A DNA stretch of 64,000 nucleotides. Source: Jeotgalibaca sp052266715 (GTDB lineage Bacteria > Bacillota > Bacilli > Lactobacillales > Aerococcaceae). The stretch lies in the NCBI GenBank assembly GCA_052266715.1, contig JBQPRB010000002.1; one strand, written 5' to 3'. Below are positions 16,018 through 25,119 of this stretch, piece after piece. The first letter of the stretch is position 1. Each line of letters opens with the position of its first letter. The position numbers and the translations under genes were made by a program. The notes under the pieces are model-generated. The model was not told the DNA's origin and did no database searches. It worked only from the letters and a program-made list of their open reading frames with translations.

Positions 16018-16051
16018 AAAAAAAGCAGAACGCCGAAGCGTTCTGCTTTTT
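16018..16051. terminator. Terminator of the P-type ATPase gene
   Basis: A 13-bp stem AAAAGCAGAACGC / GCGTTCTGCTTTT with a CGAA loop and A/T runs on both sides. It lies just past the stop of the minus-strand ATPase. Confidence 0.9.
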
Positions 16052-16062
16052 AGTTTACTTGA

Positions 16063-18723
16063 TTATTTTTTACCCATTCCACGTTGAACAGCTTTAACTA
16101 ATTCGACAATCGGAACGATTGCGAATGCTGATCCAACAGACACTGCCCATTGTAGGCCAGTCAATTCGGATACACCGAAGAATGTGTTCAAGCCAGGAGT
16201 CAAGATAACACCTAGTAACAATACAGCGGATAGGATTGTTGCATATACCAAGGTTTTATTGCTGAATACGCCAACTTGGAAGATAGACTTGTAAACAGAC
16301 TTAGAGTTATATGCGTGGAACAATTGAATCATACCCAATGTGATAAATGCCATTGTTTCAGCATCCATATGAGCCAAATCACCAGTATGACCCATCATTG
16401 GGTTAGTAGAACCCCACCAGTAAACGAATAGAGTGATCGCACCTTCAAGGATACCTTGATAGATAATCGCGCCACCAACACCATTTGAGAAGAAGTTAGA
16501 GCTACGTCCACGTGGTTTTTGCTCCATGATATCTTTCTCAGCTTCTTCAAGTCCTAAAGCGATAGCTGGGAATGTATCAGTTACCAAGTTAATCCAAAGA
16601 ATATGTACAGGTTCCAAGATTGTCCAACCTAGGAATGTAGCAACGAATAGGGAGAATACCTCACCCAAGTTAGCAGATAGCAAGAATTGAACTGCTTTTT
16701 GGATGTTAGCAAATACTTTACGTCCTTCTTCAACCGCAACAACGATTGTTTGGAAGTTATCATCAGCAAGAACCATGTCAGAAGCACCCTTAGAAACTTC
16801 TGTACCGGTAATACCCATACCAACACCGATGTCAGCTGTCTTCAAGGAAGGAGCATCGTTAACACCGTCACCAGTCATGGAAACAACTTTACCATGATTT
16901 TGCCATGCTTTAACAATACGTACTTTATGTTCTGGAGAAACACGAGCATATACAGAATATTTCTCTACATTACGTGCAAACTCTTCATCAGACTGTCCGT
17001 TCAATTCAGCACCAGTAAGAACAGCACCTTCTTGTCCTTCTTCAATGATTCCAAGACGAGCAGCGATAGCTTGAGCTGTATCTCTGTGGTCACCAGTAAT
17101 CATGATAGTACGGATTCCAGCACCTTTAGCAGTTGCAATAGCAGCAGCAGCTTCTGGACGCTCAGGGTCGATCATACCGATCATACCAGCATACGTTAAA
17201 TCAAACTCAACAGTTTCAGATGACATTGTCGCTGGAACTGTATCAACGAATTTGTAAGCCATAGCAAGAACACGCAATGCTTGAACAGCTAGGCCAGTGT
17301 TTGCTTTAAGGATTTCTTCGCGAATAGCGTCTGTCATTGGTTGAATTTCGCCATTCAAGTCAACTGTAGTAGTACGTTTCAATAATTCATCAGGTGCACC
17401 TTTTGTAGCGATTAGGTAACGACCATCAGCCAATTGGTGAATAGTAGACATCAATTTACGGTCTGATTCGAAAGGAACTTCAGCAACGCGTGGTTCTTTA
17501 GCAAGGTCTGCTTTAAGATCCATACCTTTATCAATACCATATTGAACCATAGCTGTTTCAGTTGGGTCACCGATTAGGTTACCATCACTACTGATTTCAG
17601 TATCGTTAGCAAAGTTCATGATTTTCATAACTGGTATATCTAATGCGATAGCTTCATCAGCATCGTGGATTTTACCGTTGTAGAAAACTTTTTCAACAGT
17701 CATTTGGTTCATTGTTAATGTACCCGTTTTATCAGAACAGATTACTTCAGTACCACCCAAAGTTTCAACTGCAGGCAATTTACGAACCAAAGCATTTCTC
17801 TTAGCCATTTTTTGTGTACCAAGAGCCAAAATGATTGTTGTGATAGCTGGCAGACCTTCAGGAATAGCAGCAACAGCAACAGAGATAGAAGTAAGTAGCA
17901 TTTCCAACCATGGACGGCCGTTTAACAAACCAACGACGAACATAATTGCAGCAATTACTAAAATCAAAACAGTTAGAGATTTACCAAGTTGATCTTGGTT
18001 TTCTTGTAGAGGTGTTTTAGTTTCTTCTGCATTAGCCAACATGTTTGCGATGTGACCAACTTCAGTGTTCATACCAGTTCCCACAACAACACCAGCAGCA
18101 CGTCCGTAAGTTACGTTTGTACTTGAGAATGTCATGTTTAAGCGGTCACCGATACCAGCGTCAGCATCAACTTCAACTAGCTCTTTTTCTACAGGAACAG
18201 ATTCACCTGTCAAAGCAGCTTCTTCGATTTTTAGAGAGTTGGATTCAATCAAACGCATGTCAGCAGGGACAACGTCACCAGCTTCAAGCAATACAATATC
18301 ACCAGGTACGATTTCATCACTACGTACAGTAACTACTTCGCCATCACGTTTAACACGTGCCATAGGAGAAGCCATTTGTCTCAAGGCAGCAATCGCTTCT
18401 TCAGCTTTTGCTTCTTGATAAACACCAAGAGCAGCATTTAATACAACAACCATAAGAATAATAAAGGCATCAGAAATTTCCCCTAAAACACCGGAGATTA
18501 AAGCAGCTGCTAAAAGTACAACGATCATGAAGTCCTTGAATTGATCCATGAATTTAGCCAGGAGTGATTTTTGTTCTCCCTCCTCTAAAGCATTAGGACC
18601 ATATTCCTCGACCCGTTTTTTTGCTTCTGCGCTTGTAAGACCTGCTGCAGACGAATCTAATTTAGATAAGACTGTCTGAATGTCTTGAGCGTAGAAAGCT
18701 TCGCGTAATTGTTCTTTTGACAC
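16063..18723 (-). CDS. Ca2+/Mn2+-type P-type ATPase (PMR1/SERCA group)
   Basis: An 886-residue cation pump. Landmarks: TGES (172-175), the PEGLP ion-binding loop (288-292), the phosphorylated Asp331 in CSDKTGTLT, MITGDHRDTA, MTGDGVNDAPSLK, and the TM6 motif LWINLVTDTFPA, whose Asn and Asp are calcium-type ligands. It matches bacterial pumps such as Listeria LMCA1 and lactococcal YoaB. A calcium pump is the usual annotation. However, the gene sits behind a yybP-ykoY riboswitch, the manganese sensor, and related streptococcal and lactococcal pumps under this switch act in Mn2+ tolerance. I infer Mn2+ (and perhaps Ca2+) efflux. The C-terminal RGMGKK ends the protein normally. It has a strong promoter and its own terminator. 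Confidence 0.93.
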   Translation of the reverse strand: MSKEQLREAFYAQDIQTVLSKLDSSAAGLTSAEAKKRVEEYGPNALEEGEQKSLLAKFMDQFKDFMIVVLLAAALISGVLGEISDAFIILMVVVLNAALGVYQEAKAEEAIAALRQMASPMARVKRDGEVVTVRSDEIVPGDIVLLEAGDVVPADMRLIESNSLKIEEAALTGESVPVEKELVEVDADAGIGDRLNMTFSSTNVTYGRAAGVVVGTGMNTEVGHIANMLANAEETKTPLQENQDQLGKSLTVLILVIAAIMFVVGLLNGRPWLEMLLTSISVAVAAIPEGLPAITTIILALGTQKMAKRNALVRKLPAVETLGGTEVICSDKTGTLTMNQMTVEKVFYNGKIHDADEAIALDIPVMKIMNFANDTEISSDGNLIGDPTETAMVQYGIDKGMDLKADLAKEPRVAEVPFESDRKLMSTIHQLADGRYLIATKGAPDELLKRTTTVDLNGEIQPMTDAIREEILKANTGLAVQALRVLAMAYKFVDTVPATMSSETVEFDLTYAGMIGMIDPERPEAAAAIATAKGAGIRTIMITGDHRDTAQAIAARLGIIEEGQEGAVLTGAELNGQSDEEFARNVEKYSVYARVSPEHKVRIVKAWQNHGKVVSMTGDGVNDAPSLKTADIGVGMGITGTEVSKGASDMVLADDNFQTIVVAVEEGRKVFANIQKAVQFLLSANLGEVFSLFVATFLGWTILEPVHILWINLVTDTFPAIALGLEEAEKDIMEQKPRGRSSNFFSNGVGGAIIYQGILEGAITLFVYWWGSTNPMMGHTGDLAHMDAETMAFITLGMIQLFHAYNSKSVYKSIFQVGVFSNKTLVYATILSAVLLLGVILTPGLNTFFGVSELTGLQWAVSVGSAFAIVPIVELVKAVQRGMGKK

Positions 18724-18765
18724 AATTTTTCCCCTCTCTTAATTGCATTATTCGTGCAAGATATG

Positions 18766-18928
18766 AAAAAAGACTCATGCAAACAGGCAAACCTCTTGAA
18801 AGAAAGTTTTCCTCATGCATAAGTCTCACTATTTAAGATAACACCAGCAGAATCGTGAAACTTACCCTACTTATTGTTGATGCTACCACAGCCGGAGCTG
18901 CTAGTTACTCCCCTATGGAGATATTCGT
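18766..18928 (-). promoter_or_regulatory. yybP-ykoY (Mn2+) riboswitch with terminator, upstream of the P-type ATPase
   Basis: Read on the minus strand, the leader has the two conserved halves of this riboswitch: AGGGGAGTAAC near 18905-18916 and GTGAGACTTATGC near 18817-18829. Between them lie a long variable stem and a GC-rich arm. The 3-prime half also forms the left arm of a terminator: AGACTTATGCA can pair with TGCATGAGTCT (18771-18780 region), which is followed by TTTTTT. Metal binding would stabilise the aptamer and release the terminator. The family assignment rests on these motifs from memory and needs a covariance-model search. Confidence 0.75.
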
Positions 18929-18944
18929 ATCTAACACATACTAG

Positions 18945-18973
18945 ATTATATAGGTTATTTTAAGTGTTTTCAA
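18945..18973 (-). promoter_or_regulatory. Promoter of the P-type ATPase leader
   Basis: Minus strand: -35 TTGAAA (complement of 18968-18973), 17-base spacer, consensus -10 TATAAT (complement of 18945-18950). It is one of the best promoters in the window. Confidence 0.8.
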
Positions 18974-19001
18974 GCTATAATCCAAAAAATGTTAAATTAT
19001 C

Positions 19002-20465
19002 CTAAATAAACGCCATAATAACGTAGTTAACCAAGAATAGTGCTGTCGAACCCCATAGGATAGGGTGTATTTCGCGTGTTTTTCCTAAAGTCACTTTTAC
19101 AATTACAAAGAAGATAAATCCAGCTGCGATACCAGTTGAAATATTGTACGTTAAGCCCATGAATACTGAAGCAAAAAACGCAGGTATAGCTTCTTCCAAG
19201 TCAGTCCAGTTGATGTCCTTGAATGAAGACATCATTAATACACCAACGATAATGAGTGAAGGGGCAGTTGCTGCAGCCGGGACAATGCCAATTAAAGGTG
19301 CGAAAAACGCACTAACAATGAATAAACCAGCAACAACGACTGCTGTAAGTCCAGTACGGCCGCCAGAACCAATACCGGCAGCACTCTCCACAAAGGTTGT
19401 TGTGTTTGAGGTTCCGAATATTGAACCGAAAATTGTGCCGATGGAATCAGCGAATAATGCTTTATCCATTTTAGAAGAAAACCCTTGACCTTCTTCAAGA
19501 GCTTTTTCATCATCATATGAGAAAATACCAGAACGACGTCCAGTTCCGATAAACGTTCCAATAGTATCGAATGTATCTGAAAGGCTAAAAGCAAAAATGG
19601 TCATCAGTACTAAAGGTAGACGAGATGCATCAGAGAATAGTGAGAGTAAACCTTCACTCCCGAAAGCCGCACCAAATGTTACACCGAGTTCATCAATAGC
19701 TGCCCCTAAAGAGTTAGCTGCCATTACTTCAGAAGAGACTTGAACAACGTTCATTGGAATCCCTACTAAAGTTGTCGCAATAATCCCAATCATGATTGCA
19801 CCACGGACATTCTTTACCATTAAAACAATTGTTAAAATGACACCAAATAAAGCTAGCAATGCATCTGGCTGGGTAAAGTTAACAAGGGCAGGGACGATTC
19901 CACCACCTGTAATAACAGTTCCAACGCCACCTTCATATGCCGCTTGAGCAGCATCATAGGGTGCTCCGTTTATTGAAATCATTGAACTTGCGTCAGATGT
20001 GAAATGTAACCAACCAGCATTTTTCAAACCGATATAAGCAATAAAAATACCGATTCCGCCACTGATAGCATGTTGAAGAGATTCTGGAATGGATTTAATA
20101 ATCATTTTTCTGACTCTTGTTACTGTAATCAAGACATTGACTATCCCACAAAGGAATACCATAGCCAATGCTTGTTGCCATGAGAAGCCCAGTTGGAAAA
20201 CAACTGTAAATGTAAAGAAAGCATTTAATCCCATACCAGGAGCCAAGGCATAAGGAACATTTGCATACAATCCCATAACTAAAGTACTAATTGCTGCAGA
20301 AATAATGGTAGCCAGGAAAACTGCTTGGCTGGGCATACCTGATAAAGCTAAAATGCTTGGATTAACAAAAATGATATATGCCATTGCAAAAAATGTAGTA
20401 AATCCCGCTAATATTTCAGTTGAAATGGTAGTCCCGTTTTCTTTCAACTTAAAAAACTTGTCCAT
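19002..20465 (-). CDS. Purine (hypoxanthine/guanine/adenine) permease, AzgA/PbuG type
   Basis: A 487-residue membrane transporter of the NCS2/AzgA group. Features: EILAGFTTFFAMAYIIFVNPSIL near the N-terminus, ALAPGMGLNAFFTF, ESLQHAISGGIGIFIAYIGLKNAG, SDTFDTIGTFIGT and TTTFVESAAGIGSGGRTGLTA. About 13 hydrophobic segments can be traced. It imports nucleobases by proton symport. Which purine is preferred cannot be told from sequence; pbuG or pbuO would be the Bacillus names. A PurBox lies about 79 bases before the predicted transcription start, pointing to activation by PurR when PRPP is high. No purine riboswitch is visible. The ribosome-binding site is AAAGGAG. Confidence 0.9.
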   Translation of the reverse strand: MDKFFKLKENGTTISTEILAGFTTFFAMAYIIFVNPSILALSGMPSQAVFLATIISAAISTLVMGLYANVPYALAPGMGLNAFFTFTVVFQLGFSWQQALAMVFLCGIVNVLITVTRVRKMIIKSIPESLQHAISGGIGIFIAYIGLKNAGWLHFTSDASSMISINGAPYDAAQAAYEGGVGTVITGGGIVPALVNFTQPDALLALFGVILTIVLMVKNVRGAIMIGIIATTLVGIPMNVVQVSSEVMAANSLGAAIDELGVTFGAAFGSEGLLSLFSDASRLPLVLMTIFAFSLSDTFDTIGTFIGTGRRSGIFSYDDEKALEEGQGFSSKMDKALFADSIGTIFGSIFGTSNTTTFVESAAGIGSGGRTGLTAVVVAGLFIVSAFFAPLIGIVPAAATAPSLIIVGVLMMSSFKDINWTDLEEAIPAFFASVFMGLTYNISTGIAAGFIFFVIVKVTLGKTREIHPILWGSTALFLVNYVIMAFI

Positions 20466-20544
20466 GATAAAACTCCTTTAATAAAATTTGTTTTGTGCTG
20501 AAAGAATAAATGCGTAAAGTTCCTCTATACATAGCACAGAGGTA

Positions 20545-20573
20545 ATTATAGCGGATAAAAGATATGTATACAA
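20545..20573 (-). promoter_or_regulatory. Promoter of the purine permease gene
   Basis: Minus strand: -35 TTGTAT (complement of 20568-20573), 17-base spacer, consensus -10 TATAAT (complement of 20545-20550). The predicted start is near 20538. Confidence 0.7.
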
Positions 20574-20610
20574 TATTAAAATATTAACAATAAAATATCA
20601 TAATTTGATT

Positions 20611-20623
20611 AATGTTCGGTTTT
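20611..20623 (-). promoter_or_regulatory. PurBox (PurR activator site)
   Basis: The minus strand reads AAAACCGAACATT, a full match to the lactococcal PurBox AWWWCCGAACWWT. Its centre lies about 79 bases upstream of the predicted start of the permease transcript. This is close to the -76 position reported for PurR activation in Lactococcus. Confidence 0.75.
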
Positions 20624-20702
20624 TTATCCATTTAATTAAAATGCGCCGTACGAATCCCCTAAATGTGGTAAAATGTAACAAGGAAAGACGGGAGGTGTCG
20701 AT

Positions 20703-21443
20703 GTGAAAGAGAAATTATTCGTTATAGGTGATTTACATGGTGAATATGAGATGCTCAAAGAATTATTGAAGAAATGGGATAGAAACGACCAACAACTTTT
20801 ATTTATAGGTGATTTAGCTGATCGCGGTCCCAACTCCAAATCATGTATTGAATTAGTGCAGTATCTCGTTCAAAATGAAGGAGCCATATGTCTAACAGGC
20901 AATCACGAGCAGATATTTTTGAATTTTTTGCGTCACCCCGACAGTTATTTCGGAAACTATCTCATTAACGGTGGAGGGAATACTATTTCTTCCCTATTGC
21001 CAGATTTGAAACAGAGTCGCGCTACACCAGAGGAAATAGCTGCTCTAGTTAAAGAACACTATCCAAAGCTAAAAAACTATATTGAAACACTTCCGCTCTA
21101 TTACGAATGGCATGATTATATCTTTGTGCATGCTGGCGTTGATTTATCTCTTGAAGATTGGAAAAATACCCAGGCATCAGATTTTTACTGGATTCGGGAA
21201 CCCTTCCATCACGGTTCTAATAAAACCGGAAAAACGATTGTGTTCGGCCATACGCCGACGCCGATACTGCATCAAGACAGTTCAAATTTCAACGTGTGGA
21301 TGTCAGACAATAAGATTGGCATAGACGGAGGAGCTGTGTACGGAGGCATTCTTCATGGTCTCGTCTTTGATGAGGGTGGTTTAGTGGCACATTATGGTAT
21401 ACAAAAAACAGATGAAACGCTTCAAACGATAAGTTTCAAGTGA
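20703..21443 (+). CDS. Metallophosphoesterase of the PP2A/ApaH-like family
   Basis: A 246-residue calcineurin-like phosphoesterase with the full motif series: FVIGDLHGEYEML, LLFIGDLADRGPNS, CLTGNHEQIFL, IFVHAGVDLS and TIVFGHTP. These residues bind the two metals. Family members act as serine/threonine protein phosphatases or dinucleoside tetraphosphatases; the substrate is not shown. The GTG at 20703 follows GGGAGGTG; an ATG two bases earlier runs into a stop at once. The reading frame overlaps the start of the Tex gene region by a few bases, so the two are likely co-transcribed. Confidence 0.85.
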   Translation: MKEKLFVIGDLHGEYEMLKELLKKWDRNDQQLLFIGDLADRGPNSKSCIELVQYLVQNEGAICLTGNHEQIFLNFLRHPDSYFGNYLINGGGNTISSLLPDLKQSRATPEEIAALVKEHYPKLKNYIETLPLYYEWHDYIFVHAGVDLSLEDWKNTQASDFYWIREPFHHGSNKTGKTIVFGHTPTPILHQDSSNFNVWMSDNKIGIDGGAVYGGILHGLVFDEGGLVAHYGIQKTDETLQTISFK

Positions 21444-21460
21444 AAGGAACTCAAGGTCAA

Positions 21461-23623
21461 ATGGCAGAAAACGAAAAAGTAATTCCTTTATTAAAAAAAG
21501 AACTGAAAACATATAAAGGCGGGCAAATAGAAGCAGTATTGAAGTTATTGGCAGATGGCAATACTGTTCCTTTTATAGCGCGTTATCGGAAGGAAATGAC
21601 TGGTTCTTTGGATGAGGTGCAAATTCGAGAAATCGAAGAACGTCACCACTATCTAACCAATCTGGAAACACGTAAAGAAGAAGTGATTCGAATTATCGAA
21701 GAGCAGGGAAAAATGACTCCCGAACTTCTAAAAGAAATTGAATCAGCTGAAAAAATGCAAAAAATTGAAGATTTATACCGTCCTTATAAACAAAAACGTC
21801 GAACAAAGGCAGCAATTGCAAAAGAATTAGGATTGGAACCTTTAGCTGAGTGGTTATTGACATTCCCGGTTACGGGCTCAATCTCAACTGAAGCACAAAA
21901 GTTTTTATCCCAAGATGTCCCGACAGAAGAAGCGGCCATACAGGGTGCCCATGAAATTATTGCAGAAAAAGTGAGTGATGAACCGATTTTTCGTGAAAAA
22001 ATTCGTGAATTCACGCGTCGTTTTGGACAAATTGTAAGTACGGTCAAAAACCAAGAAGCAGATGAAAAAGGGATTTTTGAAATGTACTACGAATTTAGCC
22101 AAGCCATTAGTTCTGTTCAACCCCACCGCATGCTGGCAATTAACAGAGGGGAAAAAACAGATATTCTTAAAGTGGCTTTTAAGGTAGACACGGATAAAAT
22201 ATATGGCTATCTAGAGTCAAATCTCATCAAAAATAAAAACAGCATCACAGCCTCCTTGGTCAAAGCGGCATATGAAGATAGTTACCAGCGCTTCATCGCC
22301 CCCGCCATCGAAAGGGAGATTCGCAATGAATTAACAGAAACTGCTGAAGAGCAAGCCATTTCTGTATTTGGTGAGAACCTTCGTAATTTATTGCTACAGC
22401 CGCCAATGAAAGGGAAGGTCGTCATGGGCTTTGATCCAGCTTACCGGACGGGTTGTAAGTTGGCGATTGTTGATGAAACAGGGAAAGTATTGGCGAAAAG
22501 CGTCATTTATCCGCATAAACCAGCTTCGCAACAAAAAATGAAAGAAGCTGGTCCTGCATTTAGAAAATTGCTTACAGATTATAATGTAGAAATGGTTGCA
22601 ATCGGTAACGGTACAGCCAGCCGCGAGTCGGAACTTTTCGTTTCAGAACAAATTAAATTACTGGAGCAAACAATTTATTACGTTATTGTCAATGAAGCAG
22701 GTGCGTCTGTTTATTCAGCCAGCGACATTGCGCGCCAGGAATTTCCGGATTTCCAGGTTGAAGAAAGAAGTGCCGTCAGTATTGCGCGTCGTTTGCAAGA
22801 TCCGTTAGCTGAGTTAGTCAAGATTGATCCGAAATCAGTGGGTGTGGGGCAGTACCAACATGATGTTTCGCAAAAACGTTTAACAGAGAGATTGGACTTT
22901 GTCGTTGAAACAGCCGTTAACCAGGTCGGAGTCAATTTGAATACGGCCAGTGCTCCATTACTGCAACACGTCTCCGGTTTAAATAAAACGATTGCCAATA
23001 ACATTGTTTCCTTCCGTGAAGAAAATGGTGCTTTCACAGGGCGGACCCAACTGAAAAAAGTCCCCCGTTTAGGACCAAAAGCTTTTGAGCAGGCTGCGGG
23101 CTTTCTGCGAATTTTGGATGGTAAAAACATTTTGGATAATACCGATATCCACCCGGAAACATATGCAGAAGCTAAAGCAGTTCTGGAATTAGCGGGTCTT
23201 ACTCTTAAAGAAGTGGGAACGGATAAGGCAAGAGAAGTTTTGGCTAAAATCGATCAAAAAGAAACGATTAATGCGACAGGTTTAGGAAGAGAAACGTTGC
23301 ATGATATAATCCAAGGACTGACTAAACCAGGCCGTGATTTGCGTGATGATATCTCACAACCTCTTCTTCGCCAAGATGTATTATCTATGGAAGACTTAAA
23401 AGAAGGAATGGAATTAGAAGGAACCGTACGGAATGTTGTCGATTTTGGAGCATTTGTTGATATCGGTGTTAAACAGGATGGACTCGTACATATTTCCAAA
23501 CTAACACATAAATTTGTCAAGCACCCGACTGATGTTGTTGCGGTAGGAGATATTGTCAAAGTTTGGATTGAGTCTGTTGATGTTAAAAAAGGACGAATTG
23601 CTCTAACGATGTTAGCCAAATAA
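21461..23623 (+). CDS. tex: Tex-family RNA-binding transcription accessory protein
   Basis: About 720 residues. Order of regions: the N-terminal Tex domain with DGNTVPFIARYRKEMTGSLDE; a YqgF/RNase-H-like core with MGFDPAYRTGCKLAIVDETG and IGNGTASRESE; helix-hairpin-helix segments (VSGLNKTIANNIVSFREENG, LKKVPRLGPKAFEQAAGFLRI); and a C-terminal S1 RNA-binding domain (EGTVRNVVDFGAFVDIGVKQDGLVHIS). The protein takes part in transcription and nucleic-acid binding. A GTG start at 21440 overlapping the previous gene is possible. I prefer the ATG at 21461 because family members begin with this MAEN-like segment. Confidence 0.92.
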   Translation: MAENEKVIPLLKKELKTYKGGQIEAVLKLLADGNTVPFIARYRKEMTGSLDEVQIREIEERHHYLTNLETRKEEVIRIIEEQGKMTPELLKEIESAEKMQKIEDLYRPYKQKRRTKAAIAKELGLEPLAEWLLTFPVTGSISTEAQKFLSQDVPTEEAAIQGAHEIIAEKVSDEPIFREKIREFTRRFGQIVSTVKNQEADEKGIFEMYYEFSQAISSVQPHRMLAINRGEKTDILKVAFKVDTDKIYGYLESNLIKNKNSITASLVKAAYEDSYQRFIAPAIEREIRNELTETAEEQAISVFGENLRNLLLQPPMKGKVVMGFDPAYRTGCKLAIVDETGKVLAKSVIYPHKPASQQKMKEAGPAFRKLLTDYNVEMVAIGNGTASRESELFVSEQIKLLEQTIYYVIVNEAGASVYSASDIARQEFPDFQVEERSAVSIARRLQDPLAELVKIDPKSVGVGQYQHDVSQKRLTERLDFVVETAVNQVGVNLNTASAPLLQHVSGLNKTIANNIVSFREENGAFTGRTQLKKVPRLGPKAFEQAAGFLRILDGKNILDNTDIHPETYAEAKAVLELAGLTLKEVGTDKAREVLAKIDQKETINATGLGRETLHDIIQGLTKPGRDLRDDISQPLLRQDVLSMEDLKEGMELEGTVRNVVDFGAFVDIGVKQDGLVHISKLTHKFVKHPTDVVAVGDIVKVWIESVDVKKGRIALTMLAK

Positions 23624-23685
23624 TTTGTTCCACCTATTGATGTTTGTTAGACTTATACTATCAATAGAAAGGGGATAAATAAGAA

Positions 23686-24204
23686 ATGCCAAAGAAAATT
23701 GCTGTACTTGTTACCAATCTATTTGAAGATTCCGAATATACGTCTCCCGTTCAAGCTCTTGAAGAAGCGGGGCATACAACTGTCTCGATCGAACACAAAG
23801 CTGGCAATGTTGTCAAAGGAAAAAAAGGCGAAGCTGAAGTCACGATTGATAAAGGGATTGATGAAGTCAATCCAGCCGATTTCGATGCTTTATTAATTCC
23901 TGGTGGGTTCTCGCCCGATTCGCTTCGTAAACATGAAAAGTTTTTAGATTTTGTACGCCATTTTGATACCGGGCATAAACCAATCTTTACCATTTGTCAT
24001 GGTCCACAGTTAATGATAAATGCTGAAGTTGTGAGAGGTAAGAAAATGACATCGGTAAGTCAGGTCGGTATCGATTTGAAAAACGCAGGGGCTATTTGGG
24101 AAGATAGCGAGTTAGTTATCGATGAGAGTGGCTTGATTACGAGTCGCACACCCGAAGATTTGCCGGCATTCAATAAAGCGATTGTAAAAGCATTAGAAGA
24201 ATAA
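23686..24204 (+). CDS. DJ-1/PfpI-family protein (deglycase/glyoxalase-like)
   Basis: A 172-residue protein of the class-I glutamine-amidotransferase-like fold. The nucleophile elbow is FTICHGPQLMI (Cys104 region), with the conserved acid in NLFEDSEYTSP near residue 15. Members such as Bacillus YraA and YfkM act on glyoxals or glycated proteins or as proteases; the exact reaction is not settled by the sequence. GAAAGGGGATAA is the ribosome-binding site. It stands alone between Tex and a terminator. Confidence 0.88.
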   Translation: MPKKIAVLVTNLFEDSEYTSPVQALEEAGHTTVSIEHKAGNVVKGKKGEAEVTIDKGIDEVNPADFDALLIPGGFSPDSLRKHEKFLDFVRHFDTGHKPIFTICHGPQLMINAEVVRGKKMTSVSQVGIDLKNAGAIWEDSELVIDESGLITSRTPEDLPAFNKAIVKALEE

Positions 24205-24219
24205 ATGAAAGAGTTACGG

Positions 24220-24247
24220 CAGTCCTGAAATAAGGACTGTCTTTTTC
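24220..24247 (+). terminator. Terminator after the DJ-1-like gene
   Basis: A stem CAGTCCT / AGGACTG with a 6-base loop is followed by TCTTTTTC. Confidence 0.75.
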
Positions 24248-24273
24248 TGGGATTTAGAAAGGCTGAATGAAGC

Positions 24274-24726
24274 ATGAATCAAATGATGTTACAACAACTA
24301 GTTGAAGATATTTCCTTAAAATATTTTTCCCGTCCGTTTTTACACCAAGCAACTTTCAACCCACGTTTGAAAACGACCGGGGGGCGCTATCTATTACGTA
24401 GTCATAATCTCGATTTCAATAAAAGGGTTTGGGAATTATATGGAAGAGAAGAGTTAATTTCTGTTATAAAGCACGAACTTTGTCATTACCATTTACATTT
24501 GGAAGGGAAAGGTTATCGTCATAGGGATCAAGATTTTAAGCAGTTATTAGCTGCGACAGGTGGTAGTCGCTACGTGAAGGATTTACGCTCTGAACTTGAA
24601 AAAGAAAAATTGCTTCATTATATGTGTTCAGATTGTGGGCAAATGATCCCAAGGAAAAAGAAAATAAATACCGCTAAATATGTATGTGGACGATGCAAAG
24701 GAAAGTTGACTTTGAAAATAATGTGA
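24274..24726 (+). CDS. SprT-like zinc metalloprotease-family protein
   Basis: A 150-residue protein of the SprT family. The zinc-binding helix is SVIKHELCHYHLHLEGKGYRH (HExxH plus a downstream His). A C-terminal zinc ribbon carries CSDCGQMIPRKKK and CGRCKGKL. In eukaryotes the related Spartan cuts DNA-protein crosslinks; the bacterial short forms are uncharacterised. It is followed 18 bases later by a small coiled-coil protein, likely in the same transcript. Confidence 0.88.
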   Translation: MNQMMLQQLVEDISLKYFSRPFLHQATFNPRLKTTGGRYLLRSHNLDFNKRVWELYGREELISVIKHELCHYHLHLEGKGYRHRDQDFKQLLAATGGSRYVKDLRSELEKEKLLHYMCSDCGQMIPRKKKINTAKYVCGRCKGKLTLKIM

Positions 24727-24744
24727 AACATGGGGATGAAGAGG

Positions 24745-24942
24745 ATGGACTATTCCAAAGAAGAGCTGCTCGAAGCAAAAAGACAAATTGCTTCGATATT
24801 ACATAAATTGAGGGAAACGTTGAAGACACTAAAAGCGAAAGAAAATAGCGAAAGATACAAATCACAAATTACTTTGGCTAAACGGCGAATAACGGCTTTC
24901 GAAATAGCAATAGATTTGATCGAGAAGGAATTAAAGACCTAA
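24745..24942 (+). CDS. Small conserved helical protein
   Basis: A 65-residue highly charged protein, MDYSKEELLEAKRQIASILHK and onward, ending in EIAIDLIEKELKT. The heptad-like spacing of Leu and Ile suggests a helical hairpin or coiled coil. I recall similar small proteins in lactic acid bacteria but no function. Three in-frame ATGs exist (24730, 24736, 24745); the third follows GAAGAGG and starts the part that looks conserved. Confidence 0.65.
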   Translation: MDYSKEELLEAKRQIASILHKLRETLKTLKAKENSERYKSQITLAKRRITAFEIAIDLIEKELKT

Positions 24943-25078
24943 GGTAACAAAGAAACCAGGAACAGGTTTTGATAACAGTCTGTACAAGACTCTGTAAAAT
25001 CCAAATAGTTGTGCATTTTTTTACTTACACTGCAATTTTTTTCTAACAGTTTTGTTTTCGCAAACAATTATTTATACA

Positions 25079-25106
25079 AAAAAAGCCACCCGATTAGGTG
25101 GCTTTA
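25079..25106 (-). terminator. Terminator of the tRNA-Leu gene
   Basis: In the minus direction the sequence AAAGCCACC-TAATC-GGGTGGCTTT forms a stem of about 9 bp followed by seven T. Confidence 0.85.
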
Positions 25107-25119
25107 ATAATTTATCGTA

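Noticed and set aside
16687..17199. A 170-codon frame antisense to the P-type ATPase
   Set aside because: It lies wholly inside the ATPase coding region, is rich in Ser and Asn with no recognisable motif, and has no ribosome-binding site. It is a shadow of strong codon bias.
20466..20610. Possible purine riboswitch before the purine permease
   Set aside because: The conserved aptamer core is absent. The leader has only a short CCTCT/AGAGG stem; the PurBox explains control better.
24943..25119. Structured element between the small helical-protein gene and the tRNA gene
   Set aside because: Apart from the tRNA terminator I see only AT-rich sequence without convincing stems or a promoter for a further RNA.
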